A stretch of 37,573 nt of DNA, from assembly GCA_024398405.1 (NCBI GenBank), contig JAKSJE010000013.1, positions 1-37,573 on the forward strand. Direction: 5' to 3'. The translations under genes were made by a program, and so were the position numbers. The DNA is from Bacteroidaceae bacterium. Lineage in GTDB: Bacteria > Bacteroidota > Bacteroidia > Bacteroidales > Bacteroidaceae. Below, in pieces: positions 1 through 9,258 of the stretch (positions are counted from its first letter, which is position 1; every line of letters starts with the position of its first letter). The notes beneath the pieces were generated by a model. That model made no database searches. It was not told where the DNA came from and saw only the letters and a list, made by a program, of their open reading frames with translations.

Positions 1-59
1 CTAACAACTATATACCACCTGTTACTAACAACTATATACCACCTGTTACTAACAAGTGG
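1..59. repeat. 24-bp tandem repeat with TTACTAA palindromic core
   Basis: Two identical 24-bp units (1-24 and 25-48) followed by a partial third; the array probably continues to the left of the window. Each junction carries the 11-bp palindrome TGTTACTAACA, centred at 25 and 49. The last copy is the longest dyad: CCAC at 39-42 pairs with GTGG at 56-59 around the core, with one mismatched pair. There are no spacers, so it is not a CRISPR, and no open frame is conserved across it. A related core recurs at 21093-21226. Confidence 0.85.
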
Positions 60-68
60 GATGTCTCT

Positions 69-120
69 TGCGCTCTCGTTGATAAAGTCATGCGCTCTCG
101 TTGATAAAGTCATGCGCTCG
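69..120. repeat. 22-bp tandem repeat, two full copies and a partial
   Basis: Two identical 22-bp units (69-90 and 91-112) begin TGCGCTCTCGTTGA and are followed by 8 bases that start a third copy (113-120). The array begins 9 bp after the TTACTAA array. From 121 to about 310 I see no gene; short open frames there have no recognisable product and overlap the repeats. Confidence 0.85.
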
Positions 121-314
121 CGGCGCGGATGCCGTCCGTTGTGTCCGGCCATGTCGTCCGCTCGGACCTGGTCAGCCTGTCTTTGGTCGTCCGTATCGTT
201 TCCCGGTGACGATGGATTCCCCATTGAGCCCGAAAGCGATAATACTTCAGGCTCAAAAACACATGATAATCACAACGCTATTGTACGATTTTGGATAAAA
301 ATAATACGGAATTG

Positions 315-346
315 TTTGGCTTTCTTGATTTTTATTATTACCTTTG
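315..346 (+). promoter_or_regulatory. Bacteroidetes-type promoter for the 459 gene
   Basis: TTTG at 315-318, a 20-bp spacer, and TACCTTTG at 339-346 match the Bacteroidetes -33/-7 consensus (TTTG-N19..21-TAnnTTTG). Transcription would start near 353, giving a leader of roughly 105 nt before the ATG at 459. Confidence 0.7.
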
Positions 347-458
347 CTCCGACTTACTGGTTTCTTTAGTGTTTCCTTGCGGTATAGGCTGGAATCGGTG
401 GTGATGTCGATTTTTTTATTTATTAACTAAATATCTAACTAAGTAACTAAAAGCTTTT

Positions 459-3400
459 ATGAGAAAACTGTTTACTTTCTTCGTGATGGTGGCAATCTCG
501 ATTGCTGCCTACTCACAGAACGAGTTAGTCGAAGGCGACTTTCAGGTCGGCGACTCCATTACCATCAATGGTGAGATATGGCTTGTAGGTCCAAACCTCA
601 TCACTAACCCGTCGTTTGAAATTGATCCTGCGAAAAACGGTGGCAACATCGTTGGATGGAACAATGCCACTTATCAGCAGATGACCACGAGTACATTCCT
701 TTGGCATCCTGAGGGTGGTCACGATGGCGGTGCTTACATCCAGGCCAACAAACACACTGGTTCAGCAGGTGACGGGTCAATAGGCCAGCGCTGGACTGTG
801 GAACCGGGAGAACACTACTATTTCTCGTTCTGGCTCTCCCACAACTCCGCCAACAACCAGTACATCCCTGTCGTCACGCTCACTAACGCAGAATCGACTG
901 CCGGTGGACAGAACGAGAAGCTGAGCGAAGGTGCGAAGCAGCTCATCGGTAAGAACGGTGAGGACAGCGGTGAGATACTCGGCTACGGTAACTTCATCGA
1001 CGCTGACGGTGACGGAGTGGGCGAATGGGCACAGACAGGTATGGTGTTTGAGTCAGATGAATACACCTACCTCCAGTACAACGCCCGTTGGCTGAAGGAG
1101 AACAAGATCCAGGCTTGTTTCGATGACTTCCATCTCCACAAGCTGTACGATCCAGAGACCACGAAACCGGAGACTATCGCGTTCATCTCCCTTCAGGGCA
1201 CTATCGACGAGTTCAATACGTTCATGGGAGACGACCTCGCCGAATACTATGCTTTCCAGCAGGAAGCCTCTGACTGGCTGACTGAGAGTGGCATCGAAGA
1301 CATGACGGAAGACAACACCCTGCTTGAGATACAAGACGCCATCAAGGCTATGAACGATAAGATTGCCGTTCTCAAAGGCGCTGTAGCCAATACATCCGTA
1401 TTCGATGGCCTTATGTCAGAGGCCGAGATGCTTCTGGTGAAGGCCATGGAGAACCCTTATCCTGGTTTTTATGAATTCAACAGCGCGTTTGAAGGATTCA
1501 CCGAATACAGAGACAATGGCTATTATCCTGACAACGACGCCGTTCTTGCTTCTGATTTCATCGTGACACAAATCGCGGCCATCAAGAAGGCCATGAATGA
1601 CTATAGGTTCTCCCAGGAGGCAAGTCAGGATAACCCTGCCGACTACACATTCCTCATCCAGAGCCCTGAGTTCCTCAGGACGGAGGCCGAGCCTACATAT
1701 GACGAGGAGATGATTCCTACATATCCTTTCGGCGACACATACGCACAAGGCTCTTCTCCTGCCGAGGCAGCAAGCAACGGATGGTACATCGGCTCAGCCG
1801 GCGGCGACCAGCGTACCAACTTCGTTCAGGGACGCGCTTGCTGGAACGCATGGAGAAACACTCAGGGATTCGACGAGGTACGCATCGCTCAGGAACTGTC
1901 TGACATACCTAACGGCTACTACACAGTCTCCGCGCTGATGATCACCCAGACCGGATGTATCACAGACCAGCACATCTATGCGACGAGCAGTGCTGACTCA
2001 CAGACATCCCCTGTGCTCACCAGCGACACATGGAACAGCGCATCGAGCGGCTATGACAGTGGCTGGGATTTCCTGACTACGGAAAAGGTGGTAGTGAGCG
2101 ACGGCAAACTGACAATCGGAGCCTTAGGCCACGGCAGCAACGAACTCCCTACAGGCGGAGAATACACCGACTACCGCGCCGGATGGTTCTGCGTGACCCA
2201 TTTCGTACTGAAATACTACGGACCGCTTGATGACGAAGCGTTGGTGACTATATATAATAATAAGGTGGCAAATTGTGAGGCTTATGCTGACAACATGGGA
2301 TTCGCTGCCGACAAGGCTGAGTTCAAGGCTGCAATAGAGGCAAACAAGGGCGCAAGCACACCAGAGGAAATCAACGCGGCACTTGTGAACATCAATGCGG
2401 CATACGCCACTGCTCAGGCTTCACAGACAGAATACGACGGTGTTCTTGCTGGTTCATACGCTAACCTGAAGGACTCTATCGCTAACTCATATCCTGAGAA
2501 CTGCAAGCAGGTGGCTCAGAAAATCGTTGATATCGAGGCTGCGTTCCTCGCGAGTGACACTGCATCATACAAGGCATCAGGCGCGAAAACAGCCATCCTC
2601 CGTATGTACAGAGACAATCTGCTTCCTCTTCTCAAGAACTGTGAGTCAATGGCCTATGACAACGCCAAGGCTCAGGAGTGCATGAACGCAAACATCGCAT
2701 GCGTGGTTCGTGACCTCACGGCCATCACAGACTTCCCTACTGCTGACGAGATAAACGAGCAGATAGCGCATCTCAACAAGGCTCTCTCAGTATGCGAGGC
2801 AGAAGTCATCCTTGCGGAAAGAGGCATCGTAGCAGGTGACATCACATTCCTCATCCAGAACCCGACCATCGAGAACACAGCAACTAATGTCATTCCTAAG
2901 GGCTGGGACATCAGCATGACAAATTCAGGAAACAGCTTATATACCAACACTGGTCAGCAGTATGACGGCCAAGGCGGCTACTACCTCGACGCATGGAACG
3001 GCACGGCCGGTGCTCTTCTCTACACTGCTTCGCAGACTCTCGACAACATCCCGAACGGAACATACAGACTCGATGTCATGGCACGTACATCAAGCGACGA
3101 AGGATTCTATGTATTCGCAAAACCTAACGCTGAGGATGAAGGCGCTTTGTTCAATCAGTTGACTCGCGAACAGCTCAACTACACCAAGTACGTCGATGCC
3201 ACTGCTGTCACTGCTGAGGGAACTGACTCTGTTGCTATCGTAACTGATTCATACGGTTCAATCTGGACAAGTGCGGCAGAATACCTGAAGACAAACTGCG
3301 ACATTGAGTATCTGATTGACCCTGAGACTGGCTATGACCTCTACAACCGCATCCTTGACTTCAAGGAAGAATACCCAGAGGCAGTGACAGAAGAAGTTCT

Positions 3401-3782
3401 GCTCCATATGAACATCGCCGGCGCCAACACTGGTAAGGGCTTCGGATGGCAGTATCGCACAATCGAGTTCGAGGTTACAAACCACAAGGCAATAATCGGT
3501 GTGACGAGCGACTCTACCTTCACAGCCGGATACAAGGACGTTGAAGGTAAGGACTGCGTGCCATTCACGGGAACATGGGTAAGTGCTGACAACTGGCAAC
3601 TGACCCTACTCAATCCGGGCAACAATGACAACTGGAGTCCTGTGACTGGCATCGAGGAGGTGACTGTGAACGGAAAAGCAGTTGCAGCACCATCTGCATC
3701 GTTCAACCTTGCAGGACAGAGTGTAACCGACTCTTACCGTGGCATAGTAATCAGAAACGGAAGGAAGTACCTGAGGAAGTAA
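459..3782 (+). CDS. Large secreted multi-module surface protein, function unknown
   Basis: This 1107-residue protein starts with a clear signal peptide (residues 1 to about 19, ending AYSQ), so it is exported. Residues about 45-230 look like a carbohydrate-binding-type beta-sandwich, with NPSFE near the start and an aromatic-rich core. Two later modules begin with nearly the same words, DYTFLIQSPEF near residue 395 and DITFLIQNPTI near 794, which suggests duplicated beta-sandwich modules. They are separated by helical stretches (about 240-390 and 620-790) resembling FIVAR-like spacer helices. The C-terminus (LAGQSV...GRKYLRK, from about 1083) resembles the tail common on secreted Prevotella/Bacteroides proteins, which may be a type IX secretion signal. 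No glycosidase active site was recognised. A glycan-binding or adhesive role is inference. It is transcribed alone from the promoter at 315-346 and ends at the terminator at 3804-3845. Confidence 0.85.
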   Translation: MRKLFTFFVMVAISIAAYSQNELVEGDFQVGDSITINGEIWLVGPNLITNPSFEIDPAKNGGNIVGWNNATYQQMTTSTFLWHPEGGHDGGAYIQANKHTGSAGDGSIGQRWTVEPGEHYYFSFWLSHNSANNQYIPVVTLTNAESTAGGQNEKLSEGAKQLIGKNGEDSGEILGYGNFIDADGDGVGEWAQTGMVFESDEYTYLQYNARWLKENKIQACFDDFHLHKLYDPETTKPETIAFISLQGTIDEFNTFMGDDLAEYYAFQQEASDWLTESGIEDMTEDNTLLEIQDAIKAMNDKIAVLKGAVANTSVFDGLMSEAEMLLVKAMENPYPGFYEFNSAFEGFTEYRDNGYYPDNDAVLASDFIVTQIAAIKKAMNDYRFSQEASQDNPADYTFLIQSPEFLRTEAEPTYDEEMIPTYPFGDTYAQGSSPAEAASNGWYIGSAGGDQRTNFVQGRACWNAWRNTQGFDEVRIAQELSDIPNGYYTVSALMITQTGCITDQHIYATSSADSQTSPVLTSDTWNSASSGYDSGWDFLTTEKVVVSDGKLTIGALGHGSNELPTGGEYTDYRAGWFCVTHFVLKYYGPLDDEALVTIYNNKVANCEAYADNMGFAADKAEFKAAIEANKGASTPEEINAALVNINAAYATAQASQTEYDGVLAGSYANLKDSIANSYPENCKQVAQKIVDIEAAFLASDTASYKASGAKTAILRMYRDNLLPLLKNCESMAYDNAKAQECMNANIACVVRDLTAITDFPTADEINEQIAHLNKALSVCEAEVILAERGIVAGDITFLIQNPTIENTATNVIPKGWDISMTNSGNSLYTNTGQQYDGQGGYYLDAWNGTAGALLYTASQTLDNIPNGTYRLDVMARTSSDEGFYVFAKPNAEDEGALFNQLTREQLNYTKYVDATAVTAEGTDSVAIVTDSYGSIWTSAAEYLKTNCDIEYLIDPETGYDLYNRILDFKEEYPEAVTEEVLLHMNIAGANTGKGFGWQYRTIEFEVTNHKAIIGVTSDSTFTAGYKDVEGKDCVPFTGTWVSADNWQLTLLNPGNNDNWSPVTGIEEVTVNGKAVAAPSASFNLAGQSVTDSYRGIVIRNGRKYLRK

Positions 3783-3803
3783 TTCCCTGTACGCTATTAC
3801 AAG

Positions 3804-3845
3804 AAACGGGGGTGTGCGATTCGGAATCGCGCATCCCCGTTTTTC
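3804..3845. terminator. Shared (probably bidirectional) terminator hairpin
   Basis: An inverted repeat pairs AACGGGG plus a GTGTGCGATT arm with an AATCGCGCAT arm plus CCCCGTT, and is followed by a T-run on the plus strand. It sits between two convergent genes (stops at 3782 and 3870). Read on the minus strand, the stem is followed by a weaker TTTCTT run, so it could serve both genes. Confidence 0.8.
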
Positions 3846-3869
3846 TGATTACGCTCGGCAGAGGCTGTG

Positions 3870-4814
3870 CTACCGGAAGGCAACAAGCCGCTTGCACCAT
3901 CTGACGATTTTGCCAAGCATCGTATATCTGACTCCCCAGTCCTTGATTGCCTCACGGAAACGTTCCTCGATCAGTGGGTTGACACATGGCTCCTTGTGGG
4001 TGATGGTGACAGGTCGCTGCAGCGGTGGCCTGTCGAACTCATAGTTCATAAGCATGGAGAATGAACGGAAATGGGTGCCGTTTCTCAGACCGATGTTACG
4101 TACCAGAGTATGAGCCGGGCTCAGACAGAGTCCATGAGCCTTGTAGATGGCAATCTCCCAGCAGATATCCCAGGGAATCGGACTCTTCTTCAATGACTTC
4201 AGACAAGGGAACACACCTCCGTACTGCATATTGTCAATGTCTTGTTCCGTCAGTCCGTCCAAAGCCTCTTCCTCAGTCTGGTAATGGACGAAATGTCCCT
4301 GCCAGCGATCTCTCCATGTACCCCATCCCCAGCCGGACATGTGGGGTGTAAAATAGAAATCACCTTTGAGACCACCAACCGGTTGTCCTGACAGATCCAA
4401 GTTGGTGAACCCTGACACATGCATCACACGACTGTCATCCTTGTAAAGCACGAAGGCCGCGTTCATGTATTCGAGGTAATAAGGTGAAGTGCAGATGTCG
4501 TCTTCAAGCACTATCACTGTGTCGAAGTGCTCAAGTACATAGCCGATACCGCTGATGATGTTACGTTCGAGATATATGTTCTCAGGCCGCTCGATGACTG
4601 TGAGGCTGCGGAAACTGTTTGATTCCGATGCTTGGAAACTACGCAAGAAGCCGCGTACCTCATTCACCGACTTCCATGACGACTCATTCTTTCCACCGTC
4701 GGAGAACACGAACACGTCGGTTTCCCGAGCCAGGGTGTTCCTTGATAGATAGTCAAGCGTCTTGACTGTGTTATCCAACCTGTTATATACAAATAGAGCA
4801 ACTGGTGACGGCAT
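3870..4814 (-). CDS. GT-A fold glycosyltransferase (GT2/GnT-I-like)
   Basis: A 314-residue protein without signal peptide or membrane segment. It opens with PVALFVYNRLDNT, typical of the first strand of nucleotide-sugar glycosyltransferases that read 'P-I-x-F-x-Y-N-R'. It carries LEDDI at residues 103-107, the likely metal/nucleotide-sugar DxD-type motif, and a W-rich patch (MSGWGWGTW, about residue 160) seen in GnT-I-like bacterial transferases. It would transfer a sugar onto a cell-surface polysaccharide or glycoprotein; donor and acceptor cannot be told from sequence. The gene stands alone on the minus strand. AAAGGAG lies 4 nt before the ATG, an unusually clear Shine-Dalgarno for this phylum, and supports the start at 4814. 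Confidence 0.8.
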   Translation of the reverse strand: MPSPVALFVYNRLDNTVKTLDYLSRNTLARETDVFVFSDGGKNESSWKSVNEVRGFLRSFQASESNSFRSLTVIERPENIYLERNIISGIGYVLEHFDTVIVLEDDICTSPYYLEYMNAAFVLYKDDSRVMHVSGFTNLDLSGQPVGGLKGDFYFTPHMSGWGWGTWRDRWQGHFVHYQTEEEALDGLTEQDIDNMQYGGVFPCLKSLKKSPIPWDICWEIAIYKAHGLCLSPAHTLVRNIGLRNGTHFRSFSMLMNYEFDRPPLQRPVTITHKEPCVNPLIEERFREAIKDWGVRYTMLGKIVRWCKRLVAFR

Positions 4815-4842
4815 AACTCCTTTATTTGTTGTTCATCGGATG

Positions 4843-4873
4843 CAAAGTTATGAAAAAGTTTCGTGATAGCAAA
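4843..4873 (-). promoter_or_regulatory. Promoter of the glycosyltransferase gene
   Basis: On the minus strand, TTTG (4870-4873) and TAACTTTG (4843-4850) are separated by 19 bp, matching the Bacteroidetes consensus. The predicted transcript starts near 4836, about 20 nt before the ATG at 4814. Confidence 0.7.
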
Positions 4874-5040
4874 AATAACTGCCAGAGTTATTGTCCGCAC
4901 TCCCGTCTCCCGACCGAATCATTCCAATCACTCGCCCTCCTACGGCTTCACCACCCATTCTGCTGATGCGTTCAGTTTGTCATCTGTTGGGAGTGGAGGG
5001 ATGATGCGCGTGCGACTGGTGCTGATTCAATGGGAAAGGA

Positions 5041-5073
5041 AAAAAAAACAGTTGCAATGATTTGCAACTGTTT
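5041..5073 (-). terminator. Terminator of the tRNA-Met gene
   Basis: A perfect 12-bp stem (5046-5057 with 5062-5073) with a 4-nt loop is followed on the minus strand by a run of Ts (complement of the A-run at 5041-5048). It lies 12 bp past the 3' end of the tRNA. The rest of the gap between 4815 and 5084 holds only the glycosyltransferase promoter and no recognisable gene. Confidence 0.85.
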
Positions 5074-5084
5074 GATTTTTACCG

Positions 5085-5158
5085 TAGCGAGAGAGGGACC
5101 CGAACCCTCGACCTCCGGATTATGAATCCGACGCTCTAACCAACTGAGCTATCTCGCC
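5085..5158 (-). tRNA. tRNA-Met (CAU), probably elongator
   Basis: This 74-nt gene folds as a full cloverleaf. The acceptor GGCGAGA pairs with TCTCGCT (G1-U72 wobble), the D arm is GCTC/GAGC, the anticodon stem TCGGA/TCCGG carries loop TTCATAA, and the T arm is GAGGG/CCCTC. The anticodon is CAU. The anticodon stem lacks the three G-C pairs of initiator tRNA, and G4-C69/A5-U68 does not suggest the lysidine-modified Ile tRNA, so elongator Met is the best reading. The discriminator is A and CCA is not encoded. Confidence 0.95.
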
Positions 5159-5169
5159 AAAAGCGGTTG

Positions 5170-5200
5170 CAAAGGTACGACTTTTTTCTGAAACCGCAAA
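5170..5200 (-). promoter_or_regulatory. Promoter of tRNA-Met
   Basis: On the minus strand, TTTG (5197-5200), 19 bp, then TACCTTTG (5170-5177), 11 bp before the mature 5' end of the tRNA. It is divergent from the promoter of the hybrid regulator. Confidence 0.7.
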
Positions 5201-5217
5201 AAAAAACATATCAAATA

Positions 5218-5248
5218 TTCGTTTTGTGACAAAAAAGAAGTACCTTTG
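5218..5248 (+). promoter_or_regulatory. Promoter of the hybrid two-component regulator
   Basis: TACCTTTG at 5241-5248 is a full -7 match. The -33 element is only TTCG (5218-5221) at a 19-bp distance. The start codon follows 20 bp after the -7 box, so the leader is very short. Confidence 0.6.
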
Positions 5249-5268
5249 TACCTTGTAACAACACGAGA

Positions 5269-8200
5269 ATGGAGTATTTACATTTTTTCTGCGAACGATG
5301 GTTGAAGGTGTTGGCCCTGACTTGCATGATGTTGGCGGCTCATGATGCTGATGCCCAGATGCAGAGACTCTACACTATTCAGGACGGACTTGCTACGAGT
5401 GATATACGCGACATCTCGGAGGATTGTCAAGGCATGGTGTGGATTTCGGGGGCATCGAGCATCCAGGTGTTCGACGGCTATAACATATTCAGCATCCCGC
5501 TCAAGAAGAAGGATTCTGACAGGGATATATGCAGTGTGGTCTATGGCATAAGGGAACTGGAAAAAGACCGCATGATGATTATTACGAGCAACGGTCTTTA
5601 CATCTATAACCGCAAGCAGAGATGTTATGAGATGATCCATCTGGATGACAATGAGGACCCAGAGAACGGATACCCAATCGCTGCCGTCATCGAGAACTGG
5701 AAAAAGGACAAGATGTTGGTATTGACGGCTGGATATTATGTGCATGTCATAGACAAGAAGACTCTGGAAGTGGATGATAAGGAGACCGCCCGTGTAAGGG
5801 CTGTCTTCACAGACTCTTTCTATTCTATGGCTTTCAGGGACAGTAGAGGCCGCATCTGGGCGAACAGCATATCCAAAGAATTGCATCACTTCGACACCGA
5901 GACGTGTACGGAACTGAGGTTCTCTGTCAGTGACGCGGCGAGGCAGATGCTGAGCCGGTGTGCTGTGAATGCGATATGTGAGCTCAGGGACGGCCGGGTG
6001 CTGTTCGGCACCAACGAGGGAGTCCTATGCTATGAGCAGGATGACGAAGCGGGACTGACAGGACGTATTTACGTCGTAGAGTGCATGAATGCCATCGGTG
6101 CTCCGGTCGTGGCGATGCAGCCGATGGATGACGGTCGGGTGTTCGTCGGAACTGACAGCCGTGGACTTTGGGTGCTGGAGCAGGCAGATGACGGTGGGTT
6201 CTCAGTAGGCAGATACGAACTTGAGCACCAATCGCTGAATCTGGACTATGCCAAGGTGAAACATATTCACAAGGATGCTGACGGGAACCTGCTTATCGGT
6301 CTGTTGCAGAAAGGCATGCTTGTCATTCCGAGAAAGTCAGACAGATTCCGCTACTTCGCCATTACCCCGCGCAACGATGGAATCAACGCATCGTGCGTCA
6401 CCTCAATGGACATGGACAATCAGGGCAACTGCTGGATAGCCACCGACGGTTGCGGCGTGTTCAAGGCAGAGACACGAAACCTGACAAGGTTGACACCAGT
6501 CAACGACGGGCTGTCGTCACTATTGGTGCAGAGTGTTCTCGTAGATAGGAGACAGGCTGTATGGGTAGGCACTTTCGGCAAGGGGGTACAAGTGTGTGAG
6601 GACGGGATGACCTTTCACTGCCCCGACTGGCTCAGTTCCCTGAGTTCGGAGCCGGTGATGGCTCTGGCTTACGACAAACGAAGAGACATCCTGTACATCG
6701 GTACTAACGGCAAGGGGGTCTTCGCTGCCGACCTGACGGGGAAAAACCTCAGCAGCTTAGGTGATGAAAACATCGGGCACTGGGTGTTCACGATGTGTCT
6801 GAGCGATGACGGGTGCCTATGGATAGGTACGGCGCAGGGACTCTTCTATTACTACACAGACAAGGGCAAGGGTGGCGAATTGACATACAAAGGGGCGAGG
6901 TGTTCCATGATCAACATGGTGACAGACGTCGGCGGCACTCTACTCGTGGCGACAAATAACGGACTGGTCATCTATGACAGGAAATCGAAGAAACTGGAAT
7001 ACATGTTCTGTGGTGAGCAGGTAATGGCTGTCGGGCAGACTGGGAACAGCTACTGGCTCACCACCGCAAGGTCAATCATATGTTTAGAGAAGGAAGGCCT
7101 CAAAAGCACGAGACACAACTCGTTAGGGGGATTCTCCATCGGCGAGTTCCACAAGGCAAGCATGCTGTGCGTAGATGAAGACGACATCCTGTTCGGTGGC
7201 GACAACGGCATCATCGGTTTCACACCTTCCAAGGTCATGAAGAGCTCAAGAATCAACCGTGAACTCGTCTTCATGAGGATGAACGTCGATGGCGACAACA
7301 GAAAGATATTCGAGGATGAGGGAATGGAACTGAATCATGACTTCAACAATTTCTTCATCCGCTTCTGCGTACCCAACTTCAGCGACCCTCAGAGCATCAG
7401 GTATGAGTATATGATGGAGGGCTTTGACCATCAGTGGCAGGTGTGTCACGGCAACAGTCCCCAGGCTTACTATTCCAGTCTGCCTGTGGGAAGATACAAG
7501 TTCAGGGTCAGGGCATTCTACGAGTCGAATACTGATGACTATGTGGAGAAGACGATAACAGTGAGGGTCAATCCTCCGTTCCTGACTTCCTTCTGGGCAT
7601 GGTGTATTTACGTCATCATAGTAGGTGTCGCCATATTCCTTCTCGCCAGATCGGCAAGGTACAGGAGACGTCAGCACAGACTGCTGCTCAAGGCACGTGA
7701 AAGCGAGAAGCGGAAGGAAGAGAGGCTGAGGCTGTTCACGAGCATCGTCCACGAACTGCGTTCTCCAGTGACGATGATAGTCTCGCCGCTCAAGCAACTC
7801 ATGGCATCGACTGACAACGAGGATATGCTCAGCCTCTATCATGTGATGAAAAGGAACTGTGACAGGCTGCTTGACATCGTGAAGCAGGTGACTGACATCA
7901 GGACGATAGAGAGTGGACAGTTCAGGCTGAACATGGAGGAGGTGGATGTCGTGCCTTACATCGATGGGATATGCGCCAGTTTCACTACGATGGCGACGGT
8001 CAGGCAGATTTCGTTCATCGTGGAATACGACTGCGACTCCATCACCGCATACATCGACCCCGGGAACTTCGAGAAGGTGGTGACGAACATCCTGAGCAAT
8101 GCTTTCAAGTTCACGCCTGAAGGGGGTACTATCAAGGTGAGGGTCAACGGCAACGAAGCCACCGGCAACGGTTCACTCGAACTGAGGATATTCAACAGTG

Positions 8201-9258
8201 GCGAACACATTCCCGAAGAAGACCTGCCTCATCTTTTCGAACGATTCTATCAGGGTACGGACAGCAAGTCGCGGGAACGAGACACGAGGACTGGAAGCGG
8301 CATCGGCCTGAACCTGGTCTATGAACTCGTGCATCTGCATCATGGCACCGTCAGATGTGCGAATGTCGAGCCTGACGGAGTGGAGTTCATCGTATCGGTG
8401 CCAATCTCCAATGCCCTGCTCGCTGCTGGTTCCTCGCTGCTCGCTACCGATGGGGCGAAAAAGACGATACTGGTGGTGGATGATGATGTTGAACTATGTG
8501 ACTACGTCAGCGAGCAGCTGAAGAAGGATTTCAACGTGCTGATGGCTTTCAGCGGCAACAAGGCATGGGAATGTGTGCTGAAATACCGTCCCGACGTGGT
8601 TGTGACTGACATCCGTATGCCTGACGGTGATGGGATAGGGTTGTGCCAGCGCATCAAGAGCAATCCTGAGACTGATACGATCCCGATAATAATGCTGACC
8701 GGCGAAGCCAGCGAAGAGGCGCAGATGAGGAGTTTCGAACTGCAGGTGGACCATTTCATCGGCAAACCGTTCAACATGCTCATACTGAAGAGTGCGATCG
8801 TACAGGTGATAAAGACGAGGCAGAACATGCTTGGACGCATAACGAGAGCCAACATAGGATACAACCTTGAGCAAGTCGCGACTATGGACTCTTCCGACGA
8901 GAAACTCTTCATGAGAATCAAGAAAGCAATCACGGAACATCTCGACGACAGCGAGTTCGGTGTGGAGGAACTGGCACGGGAAGTGGGACTGAGCCGCGTG
9001 CACCTCAACCGCAAGATGAAAGAGAAATTCTCCACGAGCCCGAACAGCTACATAAAGACGTTCCGCATGAAACACGCCGCCTACCTTCTTGCCAACAACA
9101 AGGTGAACATCAGTGAGGTGGCCTATAAAGTGGGGTTCTCGTCACACAGTTACTTCTCCAGTTCTTTCCATGAGTACTTCGGCATGACACCTAAGGAATT
9201 TGCCGCCATGTATTCAGAGAACCTTGATGACGAGACACTTCAGAAACTGCTGACATGA
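5269..9258 (+). CDS. Hybrid two-component system sensor/regulator (HTCS)
   Basis: This 1329-residue single-chain regulator combines sensor kinase, receiver and DNA-binding domains. In order: signal peptide (about 1-29); a long periplasmic part with repeated two-component propeller blades (about 35-680); a Y_Y_Y domain (about 685-755); one membrane helix (about 774-795); a histidine kinase dimerisation domain with phospho-acceptor His828 in VHELRSP; an ATPase domain with NILSNAFKF (about 940) and GSGIGL (about 1010); a receiver domain with phospho-acceptor Asp1114 (VVTDIRMPDG); and a C-terminal AraC-type helix-turn-helix (about 1225-1320). All key residues are intact. In the family, the periplasmic part binds an oligosaccharide and the AraC domain turns on polysaccharide-utilisation genes. 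It is the only such regulator here and may control the xylan genes, as XynR does in Prevotella bryantii, but it lies 12 kb from that operon, so its target is inferred. Confidence 0.97.
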   Translation: MEYLHFFCERWLKVLALTCMMLAAHDADAQMQRLYTIQDGLATSDIRDISEDCQGMVWISGASSIQVFDGYNIFSIPLKKKDSDRDICSVVYGIRELEKDRMMIITSNGLYIYNRKQRCYEMIHLDDNEDPENGYPIAAVIENWKKDKMLVLTAGYYVHVIDKKTLEVDDKETARVRAVFTDSFYSMAFRDSRGRIWANSISKELHHFDTETCTELRFSVSDAARQMLSRCAVNAICELRDGRVLFGTNEGVLCYEQDDEAGLTGRIYVVECMNAIGAPVVAMQPMDDGRVFVGTDSRGLWVLEQADDGGFSVGRYELEHQSLNLDYAKVKHIHKDADGNLLIGLLQKGMLVIPRKSDRFRYFAITPRNDGINASCVTSMDMDNQGNCWIATDGCGVFKAETRNLTRLTPVNDGLSSLLVQSVLVDRRQAVWVGTFGKGVQVCEDGMTFHCPDWLSSLSSEPVMALAYDKRRDILYIGTNGKGVFAADLTGKNLSSLGDENIGHWVFTMCLSDDGCLWIGTAQGLFYYYTDKGKGGELTYKGARCSMINMVTDVGGTLLVATNNGLVIYDRKSKKLEYMFCGEQVMAVGQTGNSYWLTTARSIICLEKEGLKSTRHNSLGGFSIGEFHKASMLCVDEDDILFGGDNGIIGFTPSKVMKSSRINRELVFMRMNVDGDNRKIFEDEGMELNHDFNNFFIRFCVPNFSDPQSIRYEYMMEGFDHQWQVCHGNSPQAYYSSLPVGRYKFRVRAFYESNTDDYVEKTITVRVNPPFLTSFWAWCIYVIIVGVAIFLLARSARYRRRQHRLLLKARESEKRKEERLRLFTSIVHELRSPVTMIVSPLKQLMASTDNEDMLSLYHVMKRNCDRLLDIVKQVTDIRTIESGQFRLNMEEVDVVPYIDGICASFTTMATVRQISFIVEYDCDSITAYIDPGNFEKVVTNILSNAFKFTPEGGTIKVRVNGNEATGNGSLELRIFNSGEHIPEEDLPHLFERFYQGTDSKSRERDTRTGSGIGLNLVYELVHLHHGTVRCANVEPDGVEFIVSVPISNALLAAGSSLLATDGAKKTILVVDDDVELCDYVSEQLKKDFNVLMAFSGNKAWECVLKYRPDVVVTDIRMPDGDGIGLCQRIKSNPETDTIPIIMLTGEASEEAQMRSFELQVDHFIGKPFNMLILKSAIVQVIKTRQNMLGRITRANIGYNLEQVATMDSSDEKLFMRIKKAITEHLDDSEFGVEELAREVGLSRVHLNRKMKEKFSTSPNSYIKTFRMKHAAYLLANNKVNISEVAYKVGFSSHSYFSSSFHEYFGMTPKEFAAMYSENLDDETLQKLLT

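Noticed and set aside
1..120. Tandem repeats as a CRISPR array
   Set aside because: Units are contiguous without unique spacers of constant length, and no cas gene is present.
61..369. Short plus-strand open frames in the first 400 bp
   Set aside because: They start inside the tandem repeats, overlap each other in two frames and run across the promoter at 315-346.
5085..5158. Initiator tRNA or lysidine-type tRNA-Ile for the CAU tRNA
   Set aside because: The three consecutive G-C pairs of initiator anticodon stems are missing and the acceptor stem differs from tRNA-Ile2; elongator Met fits better.
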